A stretch of DNA of 64,000 nt from Blastobasis lacticolella (GCA_905147135.1 LR990054.1:13305001-13369000); one strand, 5' to 3'. Shown: positions 1-10,672, counted from the first letter of the stretch. Notes: generated by a model not told the origin, from the sequence alone. Made by a program: numbers and translations.

Positions 1-239
1 CACACCCCCGCTAGTAATTTTTACTATGTCCAAAATTAAGTGATTGCCTAACGTATAATAAAACGTTATCAAATATTTTCTAGTATATTTTGTAAACCTG
101 CTTTTATTTTAAAACTAAAAATCGAGTGTCGGAATGAGCTAGTATGCGTAAACTCTTCTCGAGGGCTGTGTTGGGCTCGCTAAATATAGTTTCGTACCAG
201 CACTGAGACCCCAAGCGAAAAAAATTTAGCTCAAACACG

Positions 240-710
240 AGCCCGTTGCGCGGTCACCGATGAGCCCCAAAGCCTGAACGGGTAGTAAATATTGCTGTCG
301 CTCACCGGTGAGCCCCATGGCCTGAACGGGTAGTAAATATTGCTGTCGCTCACCGGTGAGCCCCATGGCCTGAACGGGTAGTAAGTATTGCTGTCGCTCA
401 CCGGTGAGCCCCACGGCCTGAACGGGTGGTAAGTATTGCTGTCGCTTACCGGTGAAGCCCACGGCCTGAACGGGTAGTAAGTATTGCTGTCGCTTGCCGG
501 TGAGCCCCACGGCCTGAACGGGTAGTATTGCTGTCACTCATCGGTGAGCCACACGGCCTGAACGGGTAGTATTGCTGTCGCTCACCGGTGAGCCACACGG
601 CCTGAACAGGTAGTATTGCTGTCACTCACCGGTGAGCCACACGGCCTGAACGGCTAGTATTGCTGTCGCTCACCGGTGAGCCCAACGGCCTGAACGGGTA
701 GTATTGCTGA
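240..710. repeat. Minisatellite, about ten units, period changes from 48 to 44 bp
   Basis: About ten tandem copies of a unit containing GCCTGAACGGGTAG, TATTGCTGTCGC and the palindrome TCACCGGTGA. The GCCTGAAC motif recurs at 272, 320, 368, 416, 464 and 512 (48 bp apart), then at 556, 600, 644 and 688 (44 bp apart). The change is loss of a TAAG/TAAA tetranucleotide after GGTAG. Because 48 is divisible by three, the minus strand of the long-unit half reads open as a 16-residue periodic peptide. The 44-bp half does not keep that frame, so this is repeat DNA and not a protein gene. Confidence 0.95.
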
Positions 711-816
711 GTGCGGTAATGTAAATATAAAATGTACACCATAAACTACACAATTACAAAAAAGGCAAACGAAAAAAGAGGTTTGTTTTAAGTTTAACGT
801 GAAGTATATGTTGCTT

Positions 817-1002
817 TGTGTATCTGTCTGTGGCATCGTAGCTCCCAAGCGGATGGACCGATTCTCTATTTGAAAGCCAGTTTAATTGAAATGGTTCTTA
901 GCTTTGTTTAATTAAAATAGATTTTGTAGTTTAGGAAATATATGAGTTTATTAAGTAAACTTGGTCGGGGTTATCCGACTTTTTCTGTCGGTTAGGTTAT
1001 AC
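817..1002 (+). repeat. Interspersed repeat, family A (core GTAGCTCCC..CGGATGGACCGA)
   Basis: This block runs from TGTGTATCTGTCTGTGGC through GTAGCTCCCAAGCGGATGG to TTATCCGACTTTTTCTGTCGG. The same order of motifs, reverse-complemented, is at 44870-45057, so it is a dispersed repeat. I recognise the 'gtagctccc-aacggatggaccga' core as common in lepidopteran genomes, but I cannot assign it to a transposon class. Confidence 0.7.
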
Positions 1003-1871
1003 TTTACTTGTTTATCTTGATCTACTATTTTTTTTTATATTACTCAGTGGTGAACGTGCAAATAGCCCACCTAAGCGGTAACCGCAATATATTTAACATA
1101 ACTTGAAGTTGTCACTACCTTTTATAGCGTATTCTACCTAATCTTCTTCTTTTTGTATTTTTAGTGTAGGTACGAGTACTTAAGTTCCCCTGAGAATTAT
1201 TTTTGAAAAATATAATAGAACTTAGAAAACTACATCCCATCCACTTTAAAATAATTAAAAAGGATCAGATATATTGTCAAACCTCCAATCTCTCAATTTA
1301 TTTCAAAAGCTCGAGGTGGGTATAATTTCTCGAACATTCCCGCCCTCTCTCCACCCAAAAATAAATAGCTCCATCCCATTGGTTGTTTCAAGTTACCCTA
1401 ACCGCCATTCTCTCGGTTTTGAATTGCAGAATCGCTCCAGCATCTGCTGCCAATGGTGGCGCTGCTTTGCTAACTTTGGAGCGACGTTCCTTTTCGAAAC
1501 GTTAGTACCGAATATTGCCACGCGTGTTTGATATGTTTGTGGAGCAACACGTGTGGTCTAGGTGGGGTGCTGGGGCGGGATTCGCAAAAACAGAAAATGG
1601 CTTCTAAAGATTACGTTACTTTAGTAATATTGACGTAATGCCCTTCAGTCCAGGATGTACCCGAAATAGACGAGCCTTGTATTGAAGCTGGATTGTGTAT
1701 ACAATATGCGTAGAATAAGGTCATTTATGTATACTTACGAGAAGTAATTATAAACTGCTAACTTGAAAAAAAAATCTAATTTGGTTTCATGAGATGGTTG
1801 ACCAATTGTGGGCCTTATTTACTCAGGCTTATGAACCATTTTAAGTTTGATTCACTGGACTCTATATAGGG
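1003..1871. other. No gene recognised
   Basis: AT-rich sequence. An 85-codon frame at 1274-1531 (+) begins at a TTG codon and has no recognisable domain, so it is not called. Confidence 0.5.
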
Positions 1872-1996
1872 TTTTAAGGGTATGTTCCGGGTTTTCTACC
1901 GCGTACCTTTGTTGACGAGTAGCCCGATATTTCGACACAGTTGCATGCATCATGGCCACGGGACGATTGTAGGATACCCGGAACATACCTTTAAAA
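1872..1996. mobile_element. Foldback element copy 1 (CCGCGTACCTTTGTTGACGA family)
   Basis: The left arm TTTTAAGGGTATGTTCCGGG and the right end CCCGGAACATACCTTTAAAA are inverted repeats around the core CCCGATATTTCGACACAG. A second, more symmetrical copy lies at 45682-45809. In this copy the inner half of the right arm has been replaced or has diverged. It has no coding capacity, and the length and inverted termini suggest a MITE-like foldback element. Confidence 0.75.
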
Positions 1997-2066
1997 TGTG
2001 TGATCATAACCACGATAGTTTAAATAAAATTATGTCTATTTAGGGTGTTTTCTTATAACTAGAAAA

Positions 2067-2457
2067 GTGTGGTATTGTGTGTTCTACTGCTTGTACAACG
2101 GTGTTTGTTCTGAAGAACTGTTTGACATGATGCCTACAGCTATGTTCTATTATCGCACCGCTCGCCACCGACAGGGAGTTCATCCTCACACCTTGGAGCC
2201 AAATTGGTCGCGAACTGTGCGGTTCCAAAGGAACTTTCTCCCACGCGCACGAAGGTTGTGGAGTAATGAACTACCTTGAGAGGTTTTCCCTGGAGAGTAC
2301 AACATAGAGTTATTCAAGAAAGGTGTTAAAAGGTTTTTACGGGGTCGGCAACGCGTGGGTGATGTCACTGGTATTGCAAACATCCTTAGGCTGCGGTGAC
2401 TGCTTACCATCAGGCAGGCTGTAAGCTTGTTTGCCACCTTGGTGGTATAAAAAAATG
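2067..2457 (+). pseudogene. LINE ORF2 C-terminus and 3' tail (5'-truncated)
   Basis: The frame from 2067 reads VFYCLYNGVCSEELFDMMP, then a YYRTARHRQGVHPHTLEP region and SRTVRFQRNFLPRARRLWS before a stop at about 2277. The reading continues after it with a FKKGVKRFLRGRQRV-like stretch. This HRTAR..VRF..F.PR..RLWN..P pattern is the C-terminal end of a LINE ORF2 that is common in Lepidoptera. The 3' tail CTTGTTTGCCACCTTGGTGG recurs on the minus strand at 27874-27912. The copy is 5'-truncated, interrupted by a stop and non-functional. Confidence 0.75.
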
Positions 2458-3117
2458 AAACAATAGAGAAATCCTAAAGCACAGAATTTAGTGGCAATTA
2501 CTGTATAGGAATTATGTGGCTCTTTTTCAGTGGCGGTTTTTTCTAAGGTGATAAGCTCATTTAATTGAAGAATAACATCTAACCAGCGGAAGACACAGTA
2601 CTATTTCAAAAAAATTGTATGCACCGAAATGATTAAAATTGACTATCTATGCCAAATTTATTCAGTCAGTTTTCCTCTCTTCTATAGGTGAGGATTTCCA
2701 AGGTAAAAACCATTTTTTTTAAGTGAATGAAACGAATATCATGTGTTGTCACTGATTTAGTTTATTTCACAGATTCCAGGAAGACATAACAAAAAATTTC
2801 TAACATTTTTCCCGGGTTCGTACTTTGGTATAATCGAATTCTGAAGAGCTAATAAGAACCCATTGTTTAGTATTTATTACTGTTAGAGTAAAACAAAAGA
2901 CGTTAGAGGGCACGACTGTTTTTAGCGTGCGCAGTCGTCGCGGAGGTTTAATTTGATTGGTGTATTAACAAATGACATATTTGTACTGATGACTGACATA
3001 CATGTACATGGCGACTAATGTCTTAAACTATCTGGGTCGTCCGTAGCTCAGAAAATGGACAATATCATTTAATATTATCAATTTCTCTTGTGTGTTTCTA
3101 CATTGCGTTCTCCAATC
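2458..3117. other. No gene recognised
   Basis: AT-rich sequence with no open frame of note, no inverted repeats and no recognised repeat. Confidence 0.5.
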
Positions 3118-3192
3118 CGCCAAGCGTGAAGATATGGCAAAACCCATTACAAAATAATGTGGAATTATGATGCGTGATGATGATGACAAATT
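3118..3192 (+). repeat. RTE-like LINE 3' tail remnant
   Basis: CGCCAAGCGTGAAGATATGG followed by an aaccc..aatgtgga stretch matches the order of motifs in the longer tail at 5755-5895, and it ends in TGATGATGATGA. A GAT/ATG triplet tail is typical of RTE-type LINE 3' ends. It is short and diverged. Confidence 0.4.
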
Positions 3193-5026
3193 GTACAGAT
3201 TATGCATACCGCTATTTTTATAATCGGCATTCCACTCGGTTTTAACCTACCTGCTGAGGATGCTTCCAATTTTCCGGCTTCAAATACCTATAACAATAAT
3301 ATGATAATTAATTTCCTAATGAAGCATATAATAAGGTTTGCCATAAGTGGCTTGATGACATAAGTTCAGACAAGAAACGTTTATGGATACAGTGGGTAAT
3401 AGTAGTTAGTGATGATACAATTGCAGTGTATGCAGCATGTCTATATACAAATCAGAACAAAAGAGCGTAATTAACGGTGTACCCACTGGAGTTCATGTCA
3501 CACCGTATCCGTAGAACTGTGGAGGCATTGTTTTAAAGTGGCGGTTCATGCTCATACAACTAGATTTTATTAGTCTATTATTAATCGCGTGTCTATCTGG
3601 GCACGCGATTGGTTGATTATTATGAAGAGACCTTTTGTTTGTAGGAGTAGATATTTTCGTGAACTCAATGAAATTAGATTTATTACATTATCGAGAAAAA
3701 TACACCTCGTTTTCTTGTTTGCTTGAACCTAATTTCTAAATGAACAACTGAGTTACATTTGATTGAGTTGTCATTAAGCTCACATTTAAACTGCCCATAC
3801 ACAAGTACCTATCTAATAATATATACCTTTCTAGATTTATTTTTAATCTTTATATTTTTTAGATTATTATTGTTACATTGCCAAAAGGGAAAATTACCTA
3901 ACTAATAAAAACTAAAAAAGTCATTAAATTAAGTAAAGTAAAGGTAAAATAAGTAAAGTCCCAGTCCCCAAGTCAAGTATTCCCTTACTAGTAACTTACG
4001 TGTAGTGTCTGGCAGAACTCTATTTTTCTAAGCCACTCACAGACAACGCGCTACGGTGTGACACTCGGCCCACTTAGGAAGCGATTAGAGCAGAAAAACG
4101 CCTACTTTCTTAGGGAATTCACTGTTATGGTGGGTAATATTTTAATTAACACAAAATGCGGGTATTCGAACATCCTGATGCGGACGATTTCAGAGAACAC
4201 AAATTGCGGGACTGTGGAAAGCCCGGGTGATGTGATGCGAGCTCATTGTTTATGCTAATCTCCGTTATGATTCCGATGTGTCGGTCGATTGTCATACCTT
4301 CACGGTCTATGGAACCTACGTAACACCTGGTGACACGGCCATGATGCAGCTATAGGGGCGCTTTTGCCTAAATTAGTATAACAGTCTATCAGAGTGCCCA
4401 ATCTGACATGTGTAGTTCCAATTTTAGCCGCTGACATGTACTTACATGTCAGTGTCATTATAATAATCGCTTGTGGTTTACGTGTGCTGTACTTATTACT
4501 TTTGCTATGTATTATGATGACGTTAAAGTAAAATCCGAGATGAATTATCTATGTCACGAATTTGGTAATAAGGAAAACTTAGTCATAATAAAGCAAATAC
4601 CTATGCTTGAATTGAACTCTGGGCGAGTTAGTATTTATAGTCACCAATGCAAAAAATATAGGAGCACCAAAGACTTCTATGCTAAATCTATGAGGAGCAC
4701 TTAAATGTATGCAAAAGTAAGAACATTAATTTATGTTAATTAATATGGGACTTGCGGTCCTGTCCCGTTTCCTTTATACGTATATTTTTGGGAATCCTAT
4801 GAGATTTTTGTCATGCGACTGTCAGCTGATAGATTAGTGCGGGTCGCACTTTGAATGTGTAATTCCGTGCGTAGACTATACCGCTAAAAACTGGATGCAC
4901 AATCGTTTGAATGCTAACCATTTGGTGATTAGATGAGTCCGTTCTCTAGCTTATGATACCAGGCATATTGGTGATTTTATCTGTCATTATTAGAGAAGCC
5001 AGTGGGTAGGAGTTAATCTATACTAA
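3193..5026. other. No gene recognised
   Basis: AT-rich sequence. Small open frames at 4058-4258 and 4471-4704 (+) have no recognisable domain, signal peptide or codon bias, and are not called. Confidence 0.5.
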
Positions 5027-5256
5027 TACTATAAAGAAAGAAAATATTTGATTACATGTTGGTTGTTTGCAATGGATAAACTCAAAAACTAATTATCCGA
5101 TTTTAAAAATTATTTCGTCTGTAGCATGCTACATTACCAGCGAGTAACATAGGCTACGCTTTTTCCCGAAATTCAATGTGGTTCCCACGGAACGGGCCCG
5201 AAACGTAGTAACTGAATTTTATGCGGACGAAGTATCGGGCAAAAAAGCTAGTTCTA
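5027..5256 (+). repeat. Interspersed repeat, family B (ends GCGGACGAAG..GGGCAAAAAAGCTAGTT)
   Basis: Starts near CTAATACTATAAAGAAAGAA and passes through GTTCCCACGGAACGGGCCCG to GCGGACGAAGTATCGGGC and AAAAAGCTAGTT. The same 'tacgcggacgaagtcgcgggcaaaagctagt' ending is found at 17820-17885, 18010-18035 and, inverted, at 39285-39356. This is a very common non-coding lepidopteran repeat ending. Confidence 0.7.
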
Positions 5257-5401
5257 AATAAACTTACTAAGTAAAGTCAGTCAAAGCCACCTAGAGTCCC
5301 AGAATCTATTATTGTCTTAATGTGGCTATTTGGTGTTGTTTATGATGTGCACCACCAATATGCCTGGCGACATGAAATAGACCTATATAATATAATATAG
5401 C

Positions 5402-5595
5402 GTTCCGGCTCTGCCTGGCATTGTCGAGCACGGTTCGGTCGTGGTTGGCGAGGGATACGTTTATCTACGGCCATAGGGCGGTCAGCGTGTCACTGTGTGT
5501 TTCCTTCCTACTTTCCTATCCCCCTCCTTTTTGACGATTGAAAGAGATATTTAATGTCCTAATCAATAAATAAATTTTGAATTTTGAATGAATTT
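5402..5595 (+). repeat. Retrotransposon 3' tail, family T1
   Basis: GTCAGCGTGTCACTGTGTG, then a pyrimidine-rich stretch (TTCCTTCCTACTTTCC), ATTTAATGTCCTAATCAATAA and an AAATTTTGAATTTTGAATG end. The same series occurs at 29262-29375. The shared part has no ORF, and the A/T-rich simple end suggests the 3' end of a LINE or SINE. Confidence 0.55.
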
Positions 5596-5754
5596 TTTGA
5601 AGTTTAGACTGTACATTGCCGTGTGGAGTCCGGTAAAGTATAGCACTAACCCCTTCGGGTTACAAGTATTGTACAAGTATGTCTAAGAGGCTAACCAGGA
5701 TTTTTAGATGTTCCACCTAATCGCCTATAGAACCTCCATAGACCAGAAAATAGG

Positions 5755-5895
5755 CAACAACGTTTTCCGTTGAGTATGTTCAACACTGCTATGTCCAACC
5801 CGCTTGCCAAGCGTAGAGATTATGGCAACACCATATCTAATGTGGAATAGGTTCTTGTTCAGCAGTGGACTATTATGGGCCGTTGATGTAATCTG
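5755..5895 (+). pseudogene. RTE-like LINE 3' end remnant
   Basis: Contains CCCGCTTGCCAAGCGTAGAG, ATTATGGCAACACC and CAGCAGTGGACTATTATGGG. The 'cagcagtggac..atgggc..tgatg' ending is the non-coding tail seen after RTE C-termini in this window, for example at 11960-11995. No intact coding remains. Confidence 0.5.
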
Positions 5896-5908
5896 TAGGC
5901 TAATTACA

Positions 5909-6085
5909 TAACTCTGTTGCCAACAATGATCTGATTTCAATGATTGAAATTGTTACTTTTGTGGTTACGTATGATCCAATTAATAGTTTCAGTTACTGCA
6001 ATGGAACTTTGCTATCATCTGAACCAATGAAATCGATGACACGATTTCAATAATTGAAATCAGATAATTGTTAGCAACAGAGTTA
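5909..6085. mobile_element. MITE with 42-bp terminal inverted repeats
   Basis: Left arm 5909-5950 (TAACTCTGTTGCCAACAATG ...) and right arm 6044-6085 (... TTGTTAGCAACAGAGTTA) are inverted copies with only a few mismatches, enclosing 93 bp of AT-rich sequence. There is no coding capacity. The structure is that of a non-autonomous DNA transposon, and the superfamily cannot be assigned. Confidence 0.85.
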
Positions 6086-7072
6086 CTGTTACATGTTCCG
6101 GTTAAATAAATGTACCTCCATTATTACGCATTCAGAGAACAGAAAAAACTGTTCCGTCTATATGATTTCTCGGGAAAGATACCTTCAATCGAATATATAA
6201 GGACCTAAAACATAATACATTGCGGTATTTGTTTGAACAATCGCGAAACAAATTATTTACTGACAGCCGCCTATGAGTAACACCGTTTGAAGAATGAGCT
6301 TCCAAGAAAAGGCGCTTAGAGGTACCTTATCGGCAAGAGGAAATGCCAAAATATGTCTGCAATAGCTTTGGAAGACCCCGGGGTTTATAATGAGGAAGTG
6401 TAACAGCTTATAAAAGCTATAATGAGTAGGCCTTGATGTGATACTTTGGTTGATATTACAAATAGATTTCGTTTTACTTCAGTCATTGTAAGAACAACTA
6501 GTCAGGCGAGTATGGCCTATAATTCCCAATAACATTTATTCTTGGTGTCATTTATTCCATTCCCATATTTTTTACGGAAATATTTTCCATTCTCATATTT
6601 TCCCCGGGCATTTGATTGCCATCTCACTGGGACGGTGATCGAATGTCGATGTGGCCCAAGATCGGGGCATGCTTGTCTAAAACCTATTTATTCTAATCTT
6701 GAAGGTGTCCAAATTGTAGTGTCTAGGGAATACACACAGGGGACTCGCAGTCAACATGTTCCATAGTTCAGTCTTGCCCATGTTCTTGTAAACAGTACTG
6801 AACTCAAATAATAATAAGCCAACCAGCATTTACCACAAGCTTATGAGACACGTATAGCGCTGTCTCGTTCTAAGCAGGGCTGTTCTGTTTAGGTTTTGCT
6901 ATAAGAGCTCATGGTAAGCTCCATGATGGCAGTCGCTTCACTGTAATTATCTGATCTCCCAAATCCTGGACCGTGGTCAAGGCGGACCCCGCGCACTCGT
7001 ACGCGAGTGCACAACCGCGACATTAACGACAAGCTGATGATGAAATAAATTACGCCCTCTCTAAAATAAATT
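6086..7072. other. No gene recognised
   Basis: The 74-codon frame at 6542-6766 (+) starts at TTG and shows no domain. Nothing else stands out. Confidence 0.5.
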
Positions 7073-7101
7073 AGACTTCTGTTCTCAACGAACAGAAGTC
7101 T
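7073..7101. repeat. Perfect 12-bp hairpin
   Basis: AGACTTCTGTTC, a 5-nt loop (TCAAC), then GAACAGAAGTCT. No U-run follows on either strand. The function is unknown. Confidence 0.8.
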
Positions 7102-8166
7102 GTGTAATTTAAGCTTAGACTACACAGTGAACAAATAGACAAAAGCAGATGGTCCCATAGCCTAGTCGATTATGCATTTAGACAACATTATAACAATAAT
7201 GACATGACACGAAACAGTGTTCACGTGTCAGACAAAGACTGATTTGAATATAAAAGTAGATGCATCTGTACAAGACAATTATTCTAATCTTGTTCCAACG
7301 GAATCATTTAAATCGCCGCAGAATCGCAATAACTCTTACTATACCGGAAAAACTGGAAGAGGTTTTCCATAAAACGTTACTTTTTTATATGAAACCATTT
7401 GAATACGGTGCGTAGGTCCCACGCTCGGGAGTGTGCCTCATTTGTTCTATGGCGGTAATCGCTGCTCGATGTTTCCCGTTCTGTGCGTATGTCACACTCT
7501 TTTCTTTGTACTCGTAAGTTTTATTGTTTTTTATAGATTTAATTTTGGATTAATTTTATTGTTATCATATGCACTAACATGTTTGTTTCGTACATTAAAT
7601 ATTTATTCTCATTAATTTTCATCGACTCTTACTACAAACGTGGATATTATGAAAAATAATTCGCATTCGGATAGTCTACTCATTGAACCACCATACATAC
7701 TACCAGTAAACAAATAATTTTAAATATGGAACGTATATGAACATCCGAGCCCGACCGCATTTACGTAAGTCTAACCACAATATCTAAAAGAATTTCCATT
7801 TTGCATAACACTTTACTGTGTACCAGGATAAGGAGGAAACTCGCGTGCGAGCCATGTCAACCGCCAGTGCTCAGTACGGTGATAATTGTCACTACCGATT
7901 ATGCCCGCAAAAAGGCTACAATCTCATTATCAACCTACCACAGTGTTACAGAGAAATGGTCTGCATAACAACCTAGGAATATCCGACGTAGCGTGACTTA
8001 GCGAGCGATGGAATTAAACGATCTTAATTAATTTGTTCTCTGTTACTTAGCCGTGACAATGAATTGGAAATGAACTTGGACTTGACTTTATTCCAGTGAA
8101 TGGAAATGAGTTTCCGCGCTTGCATTGTTATTGGTAAGTACATTGACACACATTCTCGTGTTGCGT
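7102..8166. other. No gene recognised
   Basis: The 60-codon hydrophobic frame at 7433-7615 (+) is made of T-rich codons and begins at GTG, so it is probably a base-composition artefact. Confidence 0.5.
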
Positions 8167-8376
8167 TAGCCTCAGGGATAAGTGGGAAATAGGTGCCTGA
8201 ACCTGCCGGTATCAGGAAAGACGCCCCGAGGACGACCCAAGAGTGATGGATTGACATCGTTGGATTCGAGAGCTAACGGCCGAGGATGCCGAAGACCAGG
8301 CGAAGTGGACAAGGATGAGTCGGAAAGCGGACCATGGCAGAAGCCGGGAATAACGCTAGGATGATGATGATGATGG
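8167..8376 (+). pseudogene. RTE-type LINE ORF C-terminus (family b), degenerate
   Basis: Reads V/MGNRCLNLPVSGKTPRGRPK, corresponding to YVGNRCLNRPVSGKWPRGRP in the longer minus-strand copy at 61846-62495. It is followed by a degraded ESNVRANG-like stretch and an 'agccgggaataacgctaggatgatgatgatgatgg' type ending, with the ATG-repeat tail typical of RTE LINEs. It is 5'-truncated and frameshifted. Confidence 0.8.
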
Positions 8377-8651
8377 ACACACATTACGTCAAGTACTAAC
8401 AACGATCAGGAACACCTATGTAAACCATATACGCCCTTTTCTAAGATTAGATACTAAAAATAGTAAGTGACGTAAAACACATAAAATCAACAACGTTTCG
8501 TTGAAATAAAAAAAACCAAGAGTATTCGAAGATGGTAGTTTTACCAAATAAAAATCCGTCGAATTACTACCCTACGGGTTACTACGTATCCTGTTAGAAA
8601 GTTTTGTCTCTCGGCTCCTTAAGGCATTGCTTTTGAGCGATTAGTAACAAA

Positions 8652-8852
8652 ATGGCAAAAACCCATATTTATTGCTTATCACTTATTATGCTGTTGATAT
8701 GCGTATCTGCAGAGCAATCGCATCGCATAAAAAGGCAAATCCTTCGGCGTGTAATGCGATGGCCCATCTCGCCGCCACTGGCCAATCCTGTATTTCCTGT
8801 TTCCACGTTGTTAAGCGAAATTACTACCGCCTTTAAATTCCACAACGGCTGA
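8652..8852 (+). CDS. Putative secreted peptide precursor (66 aa), possible amidated neuropeptide or hormone
   Basis: The frame starts at an ATG in a good insect context (AACAAAATGG). It encodes a hydrophobic signal peptide (MAKTHIYCLSLIMLLICVSA, residues 1-20, ending in V-S-A), a short basic spacer EQSHRI and a dibasic KR at about 27-28. A segment of about 38 residues beginning QILRRVMRWPISPP follows and ends in FKFHNG before TGA. Signal peptide, KR cleavage, N-terminal Gln (could become pyroglutamate) and C-terminal Gly (amide donor) together are the usual layout of a peptide-hormone precursor. The putative mature part has no cysteines. I do not recognise a known family. No close poly(A) signal or intron was identified. 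Alternatives are a chance frame or one exon of a larger gene. Confidence 0.42.
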   Translation: MAKTHIYCLSLIMLLICVSAEQSHRIKRQILRRVMRWPISPPLANPVFPVSTLLSEITTAFKFHNG

Positions 8853-9205
8853 GAAGCACACCGCTATTGTAATGAGAAAATCGGTTCTTAGATTTCCACT
8901 TGCTTTGTTTCGTCTTGTTACGCAATCGTTAATTTCACGCAGCTAATGAATAATTGGAGTAGAAAATTTTATTAGGTCAAATAGCAATGAGAAGGAAAGT
9001 GAAAGAACCTATCGTTTTTTTTTTTGTTATAAAAAAGTTGTCTGAATTTGACCAGTGTTGACGTGATTTTCACTCTCTATATCAATCTTATCAAAAAAGG
9101 ATTATAGTAGTAGCTAACGTAGGTACGTTGGGCGTACGGCTTGTACTAATACCTATTTACCTCTTCCCTTCCCACTACATAAGGTTTAATATATTGGCAT
9201 TAGAG
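8853..9205. other. No gene recognised
   Basis: AT-rich sequence downstream of the peptide candidate with no clear AATAAA close to its stop. Confidence 0.5.
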
Positions 9206-10258
9206 GGACCCAACTGGAGCTGATGAGAAGTTATTTGCAAGGAAGGACACAACGGGTGAGAATGGGCGATGTATATAGTGAGCACACAGAGGTTACCTTT
9301 GGCGTCCCTCAGGGAAGCGTGCTAGTACCTACTCAGTTCCTCATTTATATAAATGATTTAACTAACCTTCACATAGACGCTGGTAAAGTCTTCTTCTATG
9401 CAGATGACACGGCTATAGTGTTTACGGGAAAAAACTGGTACACGGTAGTCGAAAAGGCAGAGTCTGGGTCGAAAAGGCAGAGTCTTGCTAAAGTGTCCCA
9501 ATGGCTTAATCAAAACTTACTCACATTAAATTTGAGTAAAACTAATTATATATGTTTTACAATAAATAAAAAGACCCAGCCTGACAAAATCTAACACTGA
9601 AACAACCGTAACTTCACAAACACGAAATTCTGCAGATGCATTACTCCCTTTCAACGGGTTACCTCTACGAAGTATCTAGGGTTAGTACTGGACAAGCACT
9701 TTTCCTGGCATTCACATGTCGACTATCTTATGGACAGAATCAGAACATTAATATGGGTCTTCAAAACACTGCGCCATATCACTTCCACTCAATTATGTAA
9801 TTTAAAAAATATATATCTCACTGGCCCAATCAGTCCTAGGATACTGCATCTCAGCTTGGGGAAGTTCAACCAAAACTAAATTCCTGGCTGTAGAAAGAGC
9901 GTTACGAAAATTATTAAAAGTCATGTACTTCAAGCCGCATTTATTCCCCACAGTCGAATTATATCAACCAGCTGACGTTCTTACTGTACGCCAATTATAT
10001 ATTATAATAGTATCTCAAAAGTACACTAACAATTAAACTATGACCCCATATTAACTCAAAGAAGAAGAAATGATAATGTCGCTAAAATACCCACAACAAA
10101 AACAACATTCGCAATTAGGCAATTCAACACTAAATCTGGATATATTTATAATAAAATAAATAAAATAACTTAATGTTATGTGTTGACACTCCATGAAGTA
10201 AAAAGAAAACTTACAGCTAGGCTAAAAACAAATAGCTACACTGAAACAGAAAACATCT
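9206..10258 (+). pseudogene. CR1-group LINE ORF2 fragment (RT to C-terminus)
   Basis: The open part (9223-9594) carries RT motifs: LMRSYLQGRTQRV, VTFGVPQGSVLVPTQFLIYI, FYADDTAIVF, LLTLNLSKTNYICF. The FGVPQGS and YADD blocks identify a LINE reverse transcriptase. The usual G-P after GSVL is V-P here. An 18-bp segment (GTCGAAAAGGCAGAGTCT) is tandemly duplicated at 9448-9485, adding residues between the RT blocks. After the stop at 9594, homology continues in other frames (KYLGLVLDKHFSWHSHV-like, YCISAWGSS-like) to a LTLHEVKRKLTARLK end at about 10250. It is 5'-truncated, frameshifted and inactive. A tRNA-type SINE follows directly. Confidence 0.85.
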
Positions 10259-10261
10259 TCA

Positions 10262-10368
10262 AGCGACGACCTGAGTGGTTCAGTGGTCAACATGCCACTC
10301 TGGCCACGCCGGTCTGCCACGCAAGAGGTCCCGGGTTCGATTCCCGGCCGGGCAGAAATTGAAATAAT
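10262..10368 (+). mobile_element. tRNA-derived SINE head
   Basis: Contains an A-box-like TGGTTCAGTGG and a B box GGTTCGATTCC followed by CCGGCCGGGCAG, which form internal Pol III promoter elements, then GAAATTGAAATAATGAATTT. The spacing is tRNA-like, but the sequence runs on into a retrotransposon tail and lacks a convincing full cloverleaf, so it is a SINE and not a tRNA gene. Confidence 0.8.
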
Positions 10369-10520
10369 GAATTTTAATTTCTGTTACGGGTCTGGGTGTT
10401 ATATGTATAATAAGTATGTATTTAAAAGTATATAAGTAGTTTATCAGTTATCTAGTATCCATAACACAAGCTTTGCTTACTTTGGGGCTAGATGGCGCTG
10501 TGTGAATTTGTCCACGATTA
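10369..10520 (+). repeat. LINE-type 3' tail attached to the SINE
   Basis: The TATGTATTTAAAAGTATATA series, then CACAAGCTTTGCTTACTTTG and GGGCTAGATGGCGCTGTGTG with ttgtccacga, ends in ATTTATTTATTTTATTTATC. I recognise this 'aagctttgcttagtttggggctagatggc' tail from many lepidopteran LINEs and SINEs, which share the LINE enzyme. A shorter copy begins at 19087. Confidence 0.7.
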
Positions 10521-10599
10521 TTTAATTATTTATTTATTTTATTTATCTTAAAATACAACTAACATAGTACACATATTGTCCTTATTAATGTGATATACG

Positions 10600-10672
10600 T
10601 ACACGGACACGGACACGGACAAACACGCATACACACACACACGCGAGCGCTCGCGCGCGCGCACACACACTT
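10600..10672. repeat. Microsatellite: CACGGA, then CA/CG alternating tract
   Basis: Three to four CACGGA units pass into ACACACACAC, GCGAGCGCTCGCGCGCGCGC and ACACACAC. The tract is almost entirely alternating purine-pyrimidine. Confidence 0.9.

Noticed and set aside
226..537. 103-codon minus-strand frame with a periodic VQAVGLTGERQQYLLP-type peptide
   Set aside because: It is the reading of a 48-bp minisatellite. The frame breaks where the period becomes 44 bp, and the other frames are equally repetitive.
240..710. CRISPR array
   Set aside because: The units are contiguous tandem copies without unique spacers, and the genome is eukaryotic.
1274..1531. 85-codon plus-strand frame
   Set aside because: Starts at TTG, has no domain or plausible context.
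10262..10360. tRNA gene
   Set aside because: A and B boxes are present, but the flanking SINE body and LINE-type tail show it is a SINE head.
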